From contig CAKUGA010000007.1 in NCBI GenBank assembly GCA_934654515.1, forward strand, positions 1-50,385: a DNA stretch of 50,385 bases. The letters are read 5' to 3'. Source of the DNA: an uncultured Collinsella sp. (lineage in GTDB: Bacteria > Actinomycetota > Coriobacteriia > Coriobacteriales > Coriobacteriaceae). Every line of letters begins with the position of its first letter. Within the stretch, counting starts at the first letter, position 1. The position numbers and the translations under genes are program-made. A model generated the notes under the pieces. It was given only the letters and a program-made list of their open reading frames with translations, was not told the origin of the DNA and ran no database searches. Below are positions 40,845-49,265 of this stretch, piece after piece.

Positions 40845-41621
40845 CTATTTGCTCAAGGGGCGCAGCGATGCCTCCTCAAAATGGAAGGATCGCAAGCCGT
40901 CTTCCCCTTCGATACACGCGCGTCCAAAGGCATCTACGGTTTTAAAGATGCCTCGCGCCAGTTCGTCTCCTGCGGGGGAGCGGGCGATAACGTGTTCCCC
41001 AATCCAATTGAGGTGAGTGACATATTCGCCGTGGATGGGTGCGAGCGGTCCGGCGTTTTCTTCCATGGCGTTGAGCAGATCCGCCCACGCGTCCACAGCG
41101 TTTACGACGGTGCGATAGACCTCCTTGAGCAGCACATCGACGGCGGGAACGTTCTCGTTGAGGTCAGACAGGCCGATTGCCGGTAGGCCGCCATCGGGAA
41201 CCTCCGAGGGCACATAGTTCACATTGACGCCAAAGCCGCAGACGGCGAAAGTTTTGCCTTCGTTATCGCGTGCGGCCTCGACCAGAATGCCGCCGAGTTT
41301 GCGCCCTCGAGCGACCAAGTCGTTGGGCCATTTGAGGCCAATCTCGTTTGCAAGACCCTGCTTTTCGAGCGTCTCGAGTACCGCTAGGCCGCTGACGGCG
41401 GCAAGACCAGAGTACTTTGCAGGATTAACGCATGGACGCAGGACAATCGAAAGCAATAAGTTGCCGGCGGTTGAATCCCACTTGTGGCCGCGCCGGCCGC
41501 GTCCTGCTGTCTGAGCCCGGGCGGCAAGTCCTGTGCCGTGCGGAGCTCCCTGTTTTCCTGCTTCGAGCAGGTCATCGTTGGTCGATCCGGTTACGTCGAC
41601 TATCGTTAATTGGGTATCCAT
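40845..41621 (-). CDS. birA: Biotin-[acetyl-CoA carboxylase] ligase
   Basis: 258 residues from ATG 41621 with AAGGAGG 11 bases upstream. The catalytic domain is complete: TGSTNDDLLE, the biotinyl-adenylate loop AGRGRRGHKW, LKWPNDLVARGRKLGGILVE and the C-terminal EGEDGLRSFHFEEASLR. It has no N-terminal DNA-binding domain, so it is a monofunctional ligase and not a repressor. It lies divergent from the fatty-acid operon whose AccB it must biotinylate. Confidence 0.93.
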   Translation of the reverse strand: MDTQLTIVDVTGSTNDDLLEAGKQGAPHGTGLAARAQTAGRGRRGHKWDSTAGNLLLSIVLRPCVNPAKYSGLAAVSGLAVLETLEKQGLANEIGLKWPNDLVARGRKLGGILVEAARDNEGKTFAVCGFGVNVNYVPSEVPDGGLPAIGLSDLNENVPAVDVLLKEVYRTVVNAVDAWADLLNAMEENAGPLAPIHGEYVTHLNWIGEHVIARSPAGDELARGIFKTVDAFGRACIEGEDGLRSFHFEEASLRPLSK

Positions 41622-41716
41622 AACGGCTGCTACCTCCTTAATGAATAAGTGAATAACGCAATGGTGTCGAGAGGCAGACACAATGTGAAGCCTTTGTCGC
41701 ATTTGGACAATTTAAT

Positions 41717-41780
41717 GTTAACACGTCAACAATGACTGAAATGCGCTATCCTCTCTTGGTCGATGTAAACACGTCAACAA
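41717..41780. promoter_or_regulatory. Paired operator-like repeats between birA and fabH
   Basis: AACACGTCAACAA occurs twice in direct orientation (41720-41732 and 41768-41780), 48 bp apart. The first copy lies in the imperfect palindrome TTAACACGTCAA (form TTRACRYGTYAA). A -10 box TATCCT (41747-41752) for the fab operon lies between them, the first repeat falls over the -35 position and the second near +10. A dimeric repressor could control fab, and possibly birA, from here. The regulator is not in the window. Confidence 0.6.
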
Positions 41781-41797
41781 CTCAAAGGAGGTTAGTG

Positions 41798-42757
41798 ATG
41801 GGTTTCACGATTCTTGGAACAGGCTCGGCGCTTCCTAAGCGCAGTGTTTCCAATGACGAGCTGTCCGAGTTTCTCGATACCTCGGATGAGTGGATTTTTA
41901 CCCGCACAGGTATCAAGAGCCGCCATGTGTGCACCACCGAGTCACTCGACGACCTTGCCGTAGCGGCGAGCGAGCGGGCACTCCAGGTGTCCGGAATCGA
42001 CGCGAGCCAGCTGGATCTGATCGTCTGCTCGACGACGACGGGTGACCACCTTGTTCCCGCTGAGGCGTGTGCCGTTGCTGAGCGACTAGGCGCGACGTGC
42101 CCTGCCTTCGACGTTTCGGCGGCCTGCGCCGGCTTCGTATTTGCGCTCGATGTCGCCGAGGGCTATATCGCCCGCGGTCGCGCCAAACACGTGCTGGTCG
42201 TTGCAGCCGAGCAGATGACGCGCGCGCTCGATTGGACCGACCGTGCAACGTGCGTGCTCTTTGGCGATGGCGCGGGTGCTGCGGTCATAGAGGCCGGGGG
42301 AGAGAATCCCCTCGCCGTTGAGCTTTCGACGTCGCCTGACGTCGAAACACTGCGCGTCCCCGGATTGGCGGGCTCCTCGCCGTATAAGACGGCGCAGGAC
42401 CGCGAGAGCGTGCTCTCCATGAACGGCCGCCGCGTGTTCAAGTTTGGCGTCAATGCGATCTGCGACACGGTCAACAAGCTCGCGAGCGACGCAAGTATCG
42501 CGGTTGAGGACATCGACCATTTTGTATTCCATCAGGCCAACGAACGAATTTTGAGCCAGGCGGTCAAGCGCCTAGGCGTGCCGGACGACCGCGTGGTCCG
42601 TACGCTGCGCGAGACCGGCAACATCTCGAGCGCCTGCATTCCGCTTGCCCTCGACCGGCTGGCAGACACTGGCGCGCTTTGCCCGGGCGACACGATCGCC
42701 TTGGTTGGATTTGGCGCCGGTCTGGATATAGGTGGCTACCTGCTTCGCTGGAAGTAG
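41798..42757 (+). CDS. fabH: Beta-ketoacyl-ACP synthase III
   Basis: 319 residues from ATG 41798 (MGFTILGTG) with AAAGGAGG 6 bases upstream. The catalytic Cys is in DVSAACAGFVFALD, the His in FHQANERIL and the Asn in GNISSACIPLAL. It condenses acetyl-CoA with malonyl-ACP to start fatty-acid chains, and its substrate preference sets straight or branched chains. It is the first gene of the operon, next to the operator-like repeats. Confidence 0.96.
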   Translation: MGFTILGTGSALPKRSVSNDELSEFLDTSDEWIFTRTGIKSRHVCTTESLDDLAVAASERALQVSGIDASQLDLIVCSTTTGDHLVPAEACAVAERLGATCPAFDVSAACAGFVFALDVAEGYIARGRAKHVLVVAAEQMTRALDWTDRATCVLFGDGAGAAVIEAGGENPLAVELSTSPDVETLRVPGLAGSSPYKTAQDRESVLSMNGRRVFKFGVNAICDTVNKLASDASIAVEDIDHFVFHQANERILSQAVKRLGVPDDRVVRTLRETGNISSACIPLALDRLADTGALCPGDTIALVGFGAGLDIGGYLLRWK

Positions 42758-42809
42758 TTGCACATAGGACATAAAAACGCCCCCAGGGCACAAACAAAGG
42801 AGAACTACC

Positions 42810-43046
42810 ATGGCAGATCAGAAGACCTTCGAGCGCGTTTGCGACGTTATCCGCGAGACCGCCGGCCTTGATGATGTCGAGATGAAGCCCGAGTCCACGC
42901 TCGAGGAGATTGGCCTCGACAGCCTGGGTACCGTCGAGATCCTCGTCGCCGTCGAGGACGAGTTCGGCATTCAGCTCGATACCGAGGAGAACCCCAAGAC
43001 GGTCGGCGAGTTTGTCGATACGGTCGAGGCGGCATTGGAGAAGTAG
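42810..43046 (+). CDS. acpP: Acyl carrier protein
   Basis: 78 residues from ATG 42810, with AAAGGAG 8 bases upstream. The phosphopantetheine serine lies in LDSLGTVEIL. The protein is acidic, as expected. It carries the growing acyl chain between the enzymes encoded beside it. Confidence 0.96.
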   Translation: MADQKTFERVCDVIRETAGLDDVEMKPESTLEEIGLDSLGTVEILVAVEDEFGIQLDTEENPKTVGEFVDTVEAALEK

Positions 43047-43048
43047 TA

Positions 43049-43993
43049 ATGCTCAAGACTCCTCTCTGCGATCTGCTTGGCATCGAGAAGCCTGTGTTTC
43101 AGGGTGGCATGGCTTGGATTGCCGACGCCTCGCTGGCGTCGGCCGTGTCCGAGGCGGGTGGCCTAGGCATCATCGCGGCCATGAACGCCGATGCCAACTG
43201 GCTACGCGATCAGATCCACGAGCTGCGCGCTAAGACGGATAAGCCCTTTGGCGTCAACGTGATGCTCATGAGCCCGTTTGTCGACGAGGTGGCACAGGTT
43301 GTAATCGACGAGCAGGTGCCTGTTGTCGTGACGGGTGCCGGCAATCCCACCAAGTACATGAAGGCCTGGAGTGATGCGGGCATCAAGGTCATTCCCGTCG
43401 TGGCTTCGGTGGCATTGGCGCGTCTCGTGGCGCGTCGTGGAGCCACCGCCGTGGTTGCCGAGGGTACCGAATCAGGCGGTCATATTGGCGAGACCTCGAC
43501 GATGGCGCTCGTTCCGCAGGTGGTCGATGCGGTCGATATCCCCGTTGTGGCGGCAGGCGGCATCGCCGATGGTCGCGGCGTGGCAGCCTCCTTTATGCTG
43601 GGCGCCGCCGGCGTCCAGGTGGGCACGCGCTTTTTGGTTGCAAACGAGTGCACCGTATCCGAGCAGTACAAAGAGCTGGTGCTCAAGGCGGGCGACACGT
43701 CGACGCGTGCGACCGGTCGCTCGACGGGACATCCGGTTCGTGCCCTCAAGAGCCCCTTCACCAACGCCTATGCCAAGAACGAGGCGGCAGGCGCAAGCCC
43801 CGAGGAGCTCGGTGCCATGGGTACGGGTGCGCTTCGCAAGGCCGCAAAGGACGGTAATTACGAGGAGGGTTCGTACTTGTGCGGACAGATTGCCGGTTTG
43901 GTCAACGAGCGCCAAAGCGCGCGCGAGATTGTTGACGATCTGGTCGATGGCGCTGAGCGCGTCTTGAAGGGTGCGTCCGCATGGGTAGCGTAG
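43049..43993 (+). CDS. fabK: Enoyl-ACP reductase II (FMN-dependent)
   Basis: 314 residues. It starts 2 bp after acpP. The TIM barrel has the FabK/nitronate-monooxygenase features FQGGMAWIADASLASAVSEAGGLG, GVNVML, VVVTGAGNP, AVVAEGTESGGHIG and AAGGIADGRGVAASFMLGAAGVQVGTRFL. It reduces the double bond in the last step of each elongation cycle. FabK replaces the FabI/InhA type used by most actinobacteria, and so predicts low triclosan sensitivity. Operon position supports the FabK call over nitronate monooxygenase. Confidence 0.9.
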   Translation: MLKTPLCDLLGIEKPVFQGGMAWIADASLASAVSEAGGLGIIAAMNADANWLRDQIHELRAKTDKPFGVNVMLMSPFVDEVAQVVIDEQVPVVVTGAGNPTKYMKAWSDAGIKVIPVVASVALARLVARRGATAVVAEGTESGGHIGETSTMALVPQVVDAVDIPVVAAGGIADGRGVAASFMLGAAGVQVGTRFLVANECTVSEQYKELVLKAGDTSTRATGRSTGHPVRALKSPFTNAYAKNEAAGASPEELGAMGTGALRKAAKDGNYEEGSYLCGQIAGLVNERQSAREIVDDLVDGAERVLKGASAWVA

Positions 43994-44907
43994 CGTTTCT
44001 GTTTGCCGGCCAGGGTGCCCAGCATCCGGCGATGGGCGTCAACCTGATCGAGGCATCGCCGGCGGCTGCCGAGGTGTTCGCGATCGCCGATGAGGTACGC
44101 CCGGGGACCAGTGAACAGTGCCGGAGTGCCTCGAAGGAGGAGCTCTCGCGGACCGAGAACACGCAGCCTTGCGTGTTCGTGCACGACCTGGCCGTCGCCG
44201 CCGCCCTGCGCGAGCGCGGCGTGGTGCCTGCCGCCTGTGCGGGATTCTCGCTGGGCGAGGTCGCGGCACTCACCTTTGCGGGGGCATTCGATACGCGAGC
44301 GGGTTTTGAGCTCGTGTGCGAGCGTGCAGCATTGATGGCCGCGGCGGCCGAGCGTCACCCCGGCGGCATGCGCGCCGTCATCAAGCTCGATGCGGCGCAG
44401 GTCGAGGACCTGGCGGCAAAAGCCGGCGAAGACTGTTGGCCGGTCAACTACAACAGCCCCCAGCAGACCGTTGTGGCCGGAGCACCCGATGCGCTGCAGG
44501 CGCTCGACGTTCTGGTAAAAGAGGCGGGCGGCCGTGCCATGAAGGTCGCGGTGTCGGGTGCATTCCATAGCCCCTATATGGCCGAGGCGACCTGTGGCCT
44601 TGCGGCATATATCGAGGCCGGCCACGCACCGTCCCCGTTGCTGATCCCGGTCGTGGCGAATATGACGGCCGCGCCCTATCCGGCGGACCCTCAGGCAGCA
44701 TCCGATGTGCTGGCCCAGCAGGTAAGCCATGCCGTGCACTGGGTCGACACGCTGCATGCGCTGCAAGATCAAGGTATCGACACATTTATCGAGGTCGGTC
44801 CCGGCAAAACGCTGTCGGGCCTGGTTAAGCGCACGCTAAGCGACGTTTGCGTGTATTCGTGCGAGACGGCCGAGCAGGTCGCGGCCATCGCCGATGAGCT
44901 TGCGTAG
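43981..44907 (+). CDS. fabD: Malonyl-CoA:ACP transacylase
   Basis: 308 residues. ATG 43981 lies inside the end of fabK (13-bp overlap), suggesting translational coupling. FLFAGQGAQHPAMGV, the serine in GFSLGEVAAL, the arginine region around residue 115 and the histidine in GAFHSPYM are in place. It loads malonyl groups onto ACP for chain extension. Confidence 0.95.
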   Translation: MGSVAFLFAGQGAQHPAMGVNLIEASPAAAEVFAIADEVRPGTSEQCRSASKEELSRTENTQPCVFVHDLAVAAALRERGVVPAACAGFSLGEVAALTFAGAFDTRAGFELVCERAALMAAAAERHPGGMRAVIKLDAAQVEDLAAKAGEDCWPVNYNSPQQTVVAGAPDALQALDVLVKEAGGRAMKVAVSGAFHSPYMAEATCGLAAYIEAGHAPSPLLIPVVANMTAAPYPADPQAASDVLAQQVSHAVHWVDTLHALQDQGIDTFIEVGPGKTLSGLVKRTLSDVCVYSCETAEQVAAIADELA

Positions 44908-44936
44908 CGAATCGGTTTCTACCCGAAAGGAATGAC

Positions 44937-45710
44937 ATGGGCAATGTATGCGATGGCGCGCTCGAGCGCGACGGTTCGCGCCGCGTGGCGCTGGTCACGG
45001 GCGGATCGCGCGGCATCGGTCGCGCTTGTGCCGTGGGTCTGGCGGAGGATGGCTACGATATCGCCGTCGTCTATGCCGGCAGCGTCGATGCGGCGCACGA
45101 GACGTGCGAGACATGCGAAGTGGCCGGCGCCACGGCGCGCGCATATCAATGCGACGTGGCCGACCCCGATGCCGTCAATGCGTGCGTGGAAGCGGTTCTC
45201 AGCGACTTCGGTTCCATTTGGGCGCTCGTCAACAATGCCGGCATCACCCGCGATGGCTTGCTTATGCGCATGGGTGACGACGCGTTCGATCGCGTGCTCG
45301 ATGTCAATCTGAAGGGCACGTTCAACACGACGCGTGCGCTCACCAAGACCTTTATGCGCCAGCGCGGCGGTTGCGTCGTCAACATGAGCTCAGTCGTGGG
45401 CCTGATGGGCAATGCCGGACAAGCCAACTACGCCGCCTCCAAGGCGGGCGTCATCGGCCTGACCAAGGCGGTGGCGCGCGAGCTTGCGCCTCGCGGCGTG
45501 AGGGTAAACGCGGTCGCCCCCGGCTTTGTCGAGACCGATATGACGGCAAAGCTCTCGGATAAGGTGCGCGCGGCGTGTGAGGAGCAGATTCCCCTTAAGC
45601 GCATGGCGCGTCCCGAGGAAGTTGCCGGCGTGGTGCGCTTTTTGGCAAGCGATGCGGCGGCCTACATTACGGGCGAGGTCGTGCGCGTCGACGGCGGAAT
45701 GGCGATGTAG
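44937..45710 (+). CDS. fabG: 3-oxoacyl-ACP reductase
   Basis: 257 residues. The short-chain dehydrogenase fold shows the NADPH-binding TGGSRGIGRA (about 22-31), NNAGITRDGLLMRM and the catalytic S-x12-Y-x3-K (SSVVGLMGNAGQANYAASKAG). The first 15 residues precede the usual FabG start. It reduces the ketoacyl intermediate with NADPH. Confidence 0.95.
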   Translation: MGNVCDGALERDGSRRVALVTGGSRGIGRACAVGLAEDGYDIAVVYAGSVDAAHETCETCEVAGATARAYQCDVADPDAVNACVEAVLSDFGSIWALVNNAGITRDGLLMRMGDDAFDRVLDVNLKGTFNTTRALTKTFMRQRGGCVVNMSSVVGLMGNAGQANYAASKAGVIGLTKAVARELAPRGVRVNAVAPGFVETDMTAKLSDKVRAACEEQIPLKRMARPEEVAGVVRFLASDAAAYITGEVVRVDGGMAM

Positions 45711-45754
45711 AAATCAGAGCTGGCATATTCATCGGCTTGGATGAGGAGACCATG

Positions 45755-47002
45755 ATGGAACAGAGAGTTGCAATTACCGGCATCGGCGCCGTATCGCCAC
45801 TCGGCAACACCGCGCTTGCCACCTGGGCGGCCATGTGCGCCGGTACGTGTGGTATCGGCCCGATCACGCACTTCGATACGGACGCGTTTGCCGTCAAGGT
45901 GGCGGCCGAGGTCAAGGGCTTTGACGGTGCCGAATACTTTGGCAAACGTGACGCCAAACATCTCGACCCCTGCGTTCAGTTTGCGATGGCGGCTTCGGAC
46001 GAGGCCATGCACGATGCGGGGCTCGATGCCGAAGGTGCCGTCGACCACGAGCGCTTGGGCGTATACGTGGGATCGGGCGTGGGCGGCATGACGACGCTCG
46101 TCGATAACGTCCATACGATTGCCGATCGCGGACCCCGCCGCGCGTCCCCTTACATGATCGCGATGATGATTCCCAATATGGCTTCGGGCAACATTGCGAT
46201 CCGTCACAAGGCGAAAGGCCCAACCCTGCCCGTCGTGACTGCGTGCGCGACCTCGGCCCATGCGGTGGGCGAGGCGTTCCGCGCCATCAAACACGGCTAT
46301 GCCGACGCAATCCTTGCGGGTGGCAGCGAGGCGGCTATCATCCCCGACGCCGTTGCTGGCTTTACGTCCTGCCGCGCGCTCACCACCAACCCCGACCCTT
46401 TGACGGCGTGCCGCCCGTTCGATGCGAACCGCGACGGCTTTGTGATGGGCGAGGGTGCCTGCGTGCTCGTGCTCGAGGGCATGGAGCATGCACAGGCTCG
46501 CGGCGCCCATATTTACGCCGAGGTCGTGGGCTACGGCAACACCGACGATGCCTACCACATCACGAGCCCCGATCCCGAGGCGACCGGCATTGCCCGCGCG
46601 ATTTCGCAGGCCGTGGCCGAGGGCGACGTCAAACCGTCCGAGGGTCTCTACATCAACGCCCACGGCACGTCGACCAAGCTCAACGATTCGTCCGAGACGG
46701 CGGGCATCAAGCGAGCGCTTGGCGAGGATGCGGCGCGCGCCGCGCACGTCTCGTCAACCAAGTCGATGACCGGGCACATGATCGGTGCCACGGGCGCCAT
46801 CGAGGTCATGGCCTGTGCCATGGCGCTCGAGCAGGGCGTGGTGCCGCCGACCATTAACTGCAACACGCCCGATCCCGCCTGCGATCTCGATTACACGCCC
46901 AATCGCGCGGTTCGCGCCGACCTTACCTGGGCGCTTTCGACCAACCTGGGCTTTGGCGGCCACAACGCCGCCATTGCGCTGCGCAAATATGCAAGGAGCT
47001 AG
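45755..47002 (+). CDS. fabF: Beta-ketoacyl-ACP synthase II
   Basis: 415 residues. I prefer ATG 45755 (GAGGAG 6 bases upstream) over the ATG 3 bases earlier. The catalytic Cys is in VVTACATSAHAVG, and the histidines are in NAHGTSTKLND and SMTGHMIGATGAIEVM. It extends chains beyond the FabH step and is the site of cerulenin action in this class. Confidence 0.95.
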   Translation: MEQRVAITGIGAVSPLGNTALATWAAMCAGTCGIGPITHFDTDAFAVKVAAEVKGFDGAEYFGKRDAKHLDPCVQFAMAASDEAMHDAGLDAEGAVDHERLGVYVGSGVGGMTTLVDNVHTIADRGPRRASPYMIAMMIPNMASGNIAIRHKAKGPTLPVVTACATSAHAVGEAFRAIKHGYADAILAGGSEAAIIPDAVAGFTSCRALTTNPDPLTACRPFDANRDGFVMGEGACVLVLEGMEHAQARGAHIYAEVVGYGNTDDAYHITSPDPEATGIARAISQAVAEGDVKPSEGLYINAHGTSTKLNDSSETAGIKRALGEDAARAAHVSSTKSMTGHMIGATGAIEVMACAMALEQGVVPPTINCNTPDPACDLDYTPNRAVRADLTWALSTNLGFGGHNAAIALRKYARS

Positions 47003-47005
47003 AGC

Positions 47006-47479
47006 ATGGATTCCAAAAGACTTGCCGAGATAGCCGATGTTATGGAGGACCGCGGCCTCACGCGCGTGCGCGTGGAGGAGCCCGATGGCACCGCGGTCGA
47101 ACTTGAGCGTGCGAGTGCCGCGCAGCCGGTTGCCGTGCCCATGCCCATGCCAAGCGCCATGGCTGCTCCGGTTGCGGCTCCCGCAACCGCACCTGCCGCA
47201 CCGGAGCCTGCCGCGCAAGCGCCCGCTGCCGCACCGGAGCCCCAGGGCGTCGAGGTCACGGCTCCCATGGTCGGCGTCTTCTACGCTGCCCCGGCGCCGG
47301 GCGACGAGCCGTTTGTACGCGTGGGCTCCAAGGTCAAGGCCGGCGAGACGCTCTGCATCATTGAGGCCATGAAGGTCCTCAACGAGGTGACGGCAGAGGC
47401 GGATGGCGAGGTGCTCGAGATCTGCGTAGCCGACGGCGACCTTGTGGAATTCGGCAGCTGCCTCATGAGGATCGGATAG
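47006..47479 (+). CDS. accB: Biotin carboxyl carrier protein of acetyl-CoA carboxylase
   Basis: 157 residues, starting 3 bp after fabF. A basic N-terminal part is followed by an Ala/Pro-rich hinge (about 38-72). The biotinyl domain has the lysine in CIIEAMKVLNEV and ends DLVEFGSCLMRIG. The lysine is biotinylated by the ligase encoded across the promoter region. Confidence 0.96.
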   Translation: MDSKRLAEIADVMEDRGLTRVRVEEPDGTAVELERASAAQPVAVPMPMPSAMAAPVAAPATAPAAPEPAAQAPAAAPEPQGVEVTAPMVGVFYAAPAPGDEPFVRVGSKVKAGETLCIIEAMKVLNEVTAEADGEVLEICVADGDLVEFGSCLMRIG

Positions 47480-47488
47480 GTGATATCC

Positions 47489-47911
47489 ATGAACAAAGAA
47501 GAGCTCAAGAGGCTGTTGCCGCATCGCGAGCCGATGCTTTTGCTCGACGAAGCCGAGCTGGTGGGCGACGAGGCCCACGGCAAGATCAAGATTACGGGCG
47601 ATGAGTACTTTTTGCAGGGGCATTTTCCGGGAAACCCGGTCGTCCCCGGCGTGATTCAGTGCGAGATGCTCGCCCAAAACTGCTGCGTGCTGCTGATGGG
47701 CGATGAGGAGGCGCGCGGCGCGACGCCGTTCTACACGAGTCTGGACAAGGTGCGCTTTAAGCGTCCGGTGCGCCCGGGCGACACGGTGGATCTGGTGTGC
47801 TCCATCACGCGTGCGCACGGGCCGTTCCGCTTTGCGACGGGTACCGCGAGCGTCAACGGTGAGGTTTGCTGCCGCGCCGATATGTCTTTTGCACTCATGC
47901 ACGAAAGTTAA
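47489..47911 (+). CDS. fabZ: 3-hydroxyacyl-ACP dehydratase
   Basis: 140 residues from ATG 47489, just after accB. The hot-dog fold is marked by LLPHREPMLLLDEA and the catalytic helix start GHFPGNPVVPGVIQCEMLAQ. It dehydrates hydroxyacyl-ACP. No FabA or FabM isomerase gene is visible beside it, so any unsaturated-chain route lies elsewhere or is absent. Confidence 0.95.
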   Translation: MNKEELKRLLPHREPMLLLDEAELVGDEAHGKIKITGDEYFLQGHFPGNPVVPGVIQCEMLAQNCCVLLMGDEEARGATPFYTSLDKVRFKRPVRPGDTVDLVCSITRAHGPFRFATGTASVNGEVCCRADMSFALMHES

Positions 47912-47921
47912 GGAAGGCTTC

Positions 47922-49265
47922 ATGTTCGACAAAGTGCTCATCGCCAACCGCGGCGAAGTCGCGGTCCGTGTTATCCGCGCGTGCCGCGATATGGGCATCA
48001 AGACCGTCGCCGTTTATTCCACGGCCGATGCGGACGCGCTGCACGTGCAGCTTGCCGACGAGGCGTATTGCATCGGCGGCCCGCGTCTTGCCGAGAGCTA
48101 CCTCAACGACGATGCCGTGCTTACCTGTGCCGTAAAGTCGGGAGCTAAGGCGATCCATCCTGGCTACGGTTTCTTTTCCGAGAAGGCGAGCTTCGTGCGC
48201 GACTGCGACAAGTACGGTCTGGCGTTTGTTGGTCCCTCGGCTGAGGTCATCGACAGCATGGGCGACAAGGACGCCGCACGTCGAACGGCTGCCGCGGCGG
48301 GCGTGCCCATCGTGCCGGGCTGCGATTTGCTCAAAAGCCCCGAGGAGGCGACGGCCGAGGCCGAGCGCATCGGCTGCCCCGTGCTCATCAAGGCGCGCGC
48401 GGGCGGCGGCGGTCGCGGTATTCGCAAGGTCGAGCGCGTGGAAGACGCGGCAAAGGCCTTTATTGAAGCACGTGCCGAGGGCGAGGCCGTTTTTGGCGAC
48501 GGCGAGTGCTACATGGAGAAGTTCGTCGCGCCGGCGCATCACGTTGAGGTGCAGATTATGGCCGATAAGCAGGGCCATGTGTTTTCGCTCGGCGAGCGCG
48601 AGTGCTCGGTGCAGCGCCGCAACCAAAAGCTGATCGAGGAGAGTCCTGCACCGTGCCTCGACGGGCACGACGACATTCGTGCGCGCATGCATAAGGCCGC
48701 GCGCGACTTGGCGCGAGCCGTTGGCTACGAGGGCGCCGGCACCATCGAGTTTTTGTACTCGGACGACGGCAATTTCTACTTTATGGAAATGAACACGCGC
48801 CTGCAGGTAGAGCACCCGGTCACGGAGTTTGTGACCGATACCGACCTGGTCAAGTGGCAGCTGCGCGTGGCCGCCGGCCAGCCCCTGCCGTTTGAGCAGG
48901 AGGACGTACCGGTCCGCAACCACGCCATGGAATGCCGCATCAATGCTGAGACGCCGGACTTCCTTCCGTCGTGCGGAACGGTCACCACGCTGCGCGTGCC
49001 GGGCGGTCCGCGCGTGCGCTGGGACTCGGCCATGTTTACCGGTGCCGCCGTTCCGCCGTACTACGACTCCATGCTCGGTAAGCTCATCGTGTGCGCGCCT
49101 ACGCGCGACGGTGCCATTCGCAAAATGCGCTCGGCCCTGGGCGAGCTCTTGATCGAGGGCGTGAGCGAGAACAGCGAGCTTCAGCTTGACGTGCTGGCAA
49201 ACGACGAGTTCTTGTCGGGCATGTATCACACCGATCTGATGGGGCATCTCTATGCTGTTGAATAG
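47922..49265 (+). CDS. accC: Biotin carboxylase subunit of acetyl-CoA carboxylase
   Basis: 447 residues from ATG 47922 with AAGGAA 5 bases upstream. The N-terminal FDKVLIANRGEVAVRVIRACRDMG, HPGYGFFSE, the glycine-rich ATP loop KARAGGGGRGIRKV and the EMNTRLQVEHPVTE motif are present. It carboxylates the biotin of AccB with bicarbonate and ATP. The last 14 bp overlap the next gene. Confidence 0.97.
   Translation: MFDKVLIANRGEVAVRVIRACRDMGIKTVAVYSTADADALHVQLADEAYCIGGPRLAESYLNDDAVLTCAVKSGAKAIHPGYGFFSEKASFVRDCDKYGLAFVGPSAEVIDSMGDKDAARRTAAAAGVPIVPGCDLLKSPEEATAEAERIGCPVLIKARAGGGGRGIRKVERVEDAAKAFIEARAEGEAVFGDGECYMEKFVAPAHHVEVQIMADKQGHVFSLGERECSVQRRNQKLIEESPAPCLDGHDDIRARMHKAARDLARAVGYEGAGTIEFLYSDDGNFYFMEMNTRLQVEHPVTEFVTDTDLVKWQLRVAAGQPLPFEQEDVPVRNHAMECRINAETPDFLPSCGTVTTLRVPGGPRVRWDSAMFTGAAVPPYYDSMLGKLIVCAPTRDGAIRKMRSALGELLIEGVSENSELQLDVLANDEFLSGMYHTDLMGHLYAVE

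Noticed and set aside
43049..43993. Nitronate monooxygenase instead of FabK
   Set aside because: The families are related, but the position between acpP and fabD in a fab operon favours enoyl-ACP reductase.
47703..47921. A 73-residue N-terminal extension of AccC
   Set aside because: It lies wholly within fabZ in another frame; ATG 47922 has its own binding site and gives the standard AccC N-terminus.
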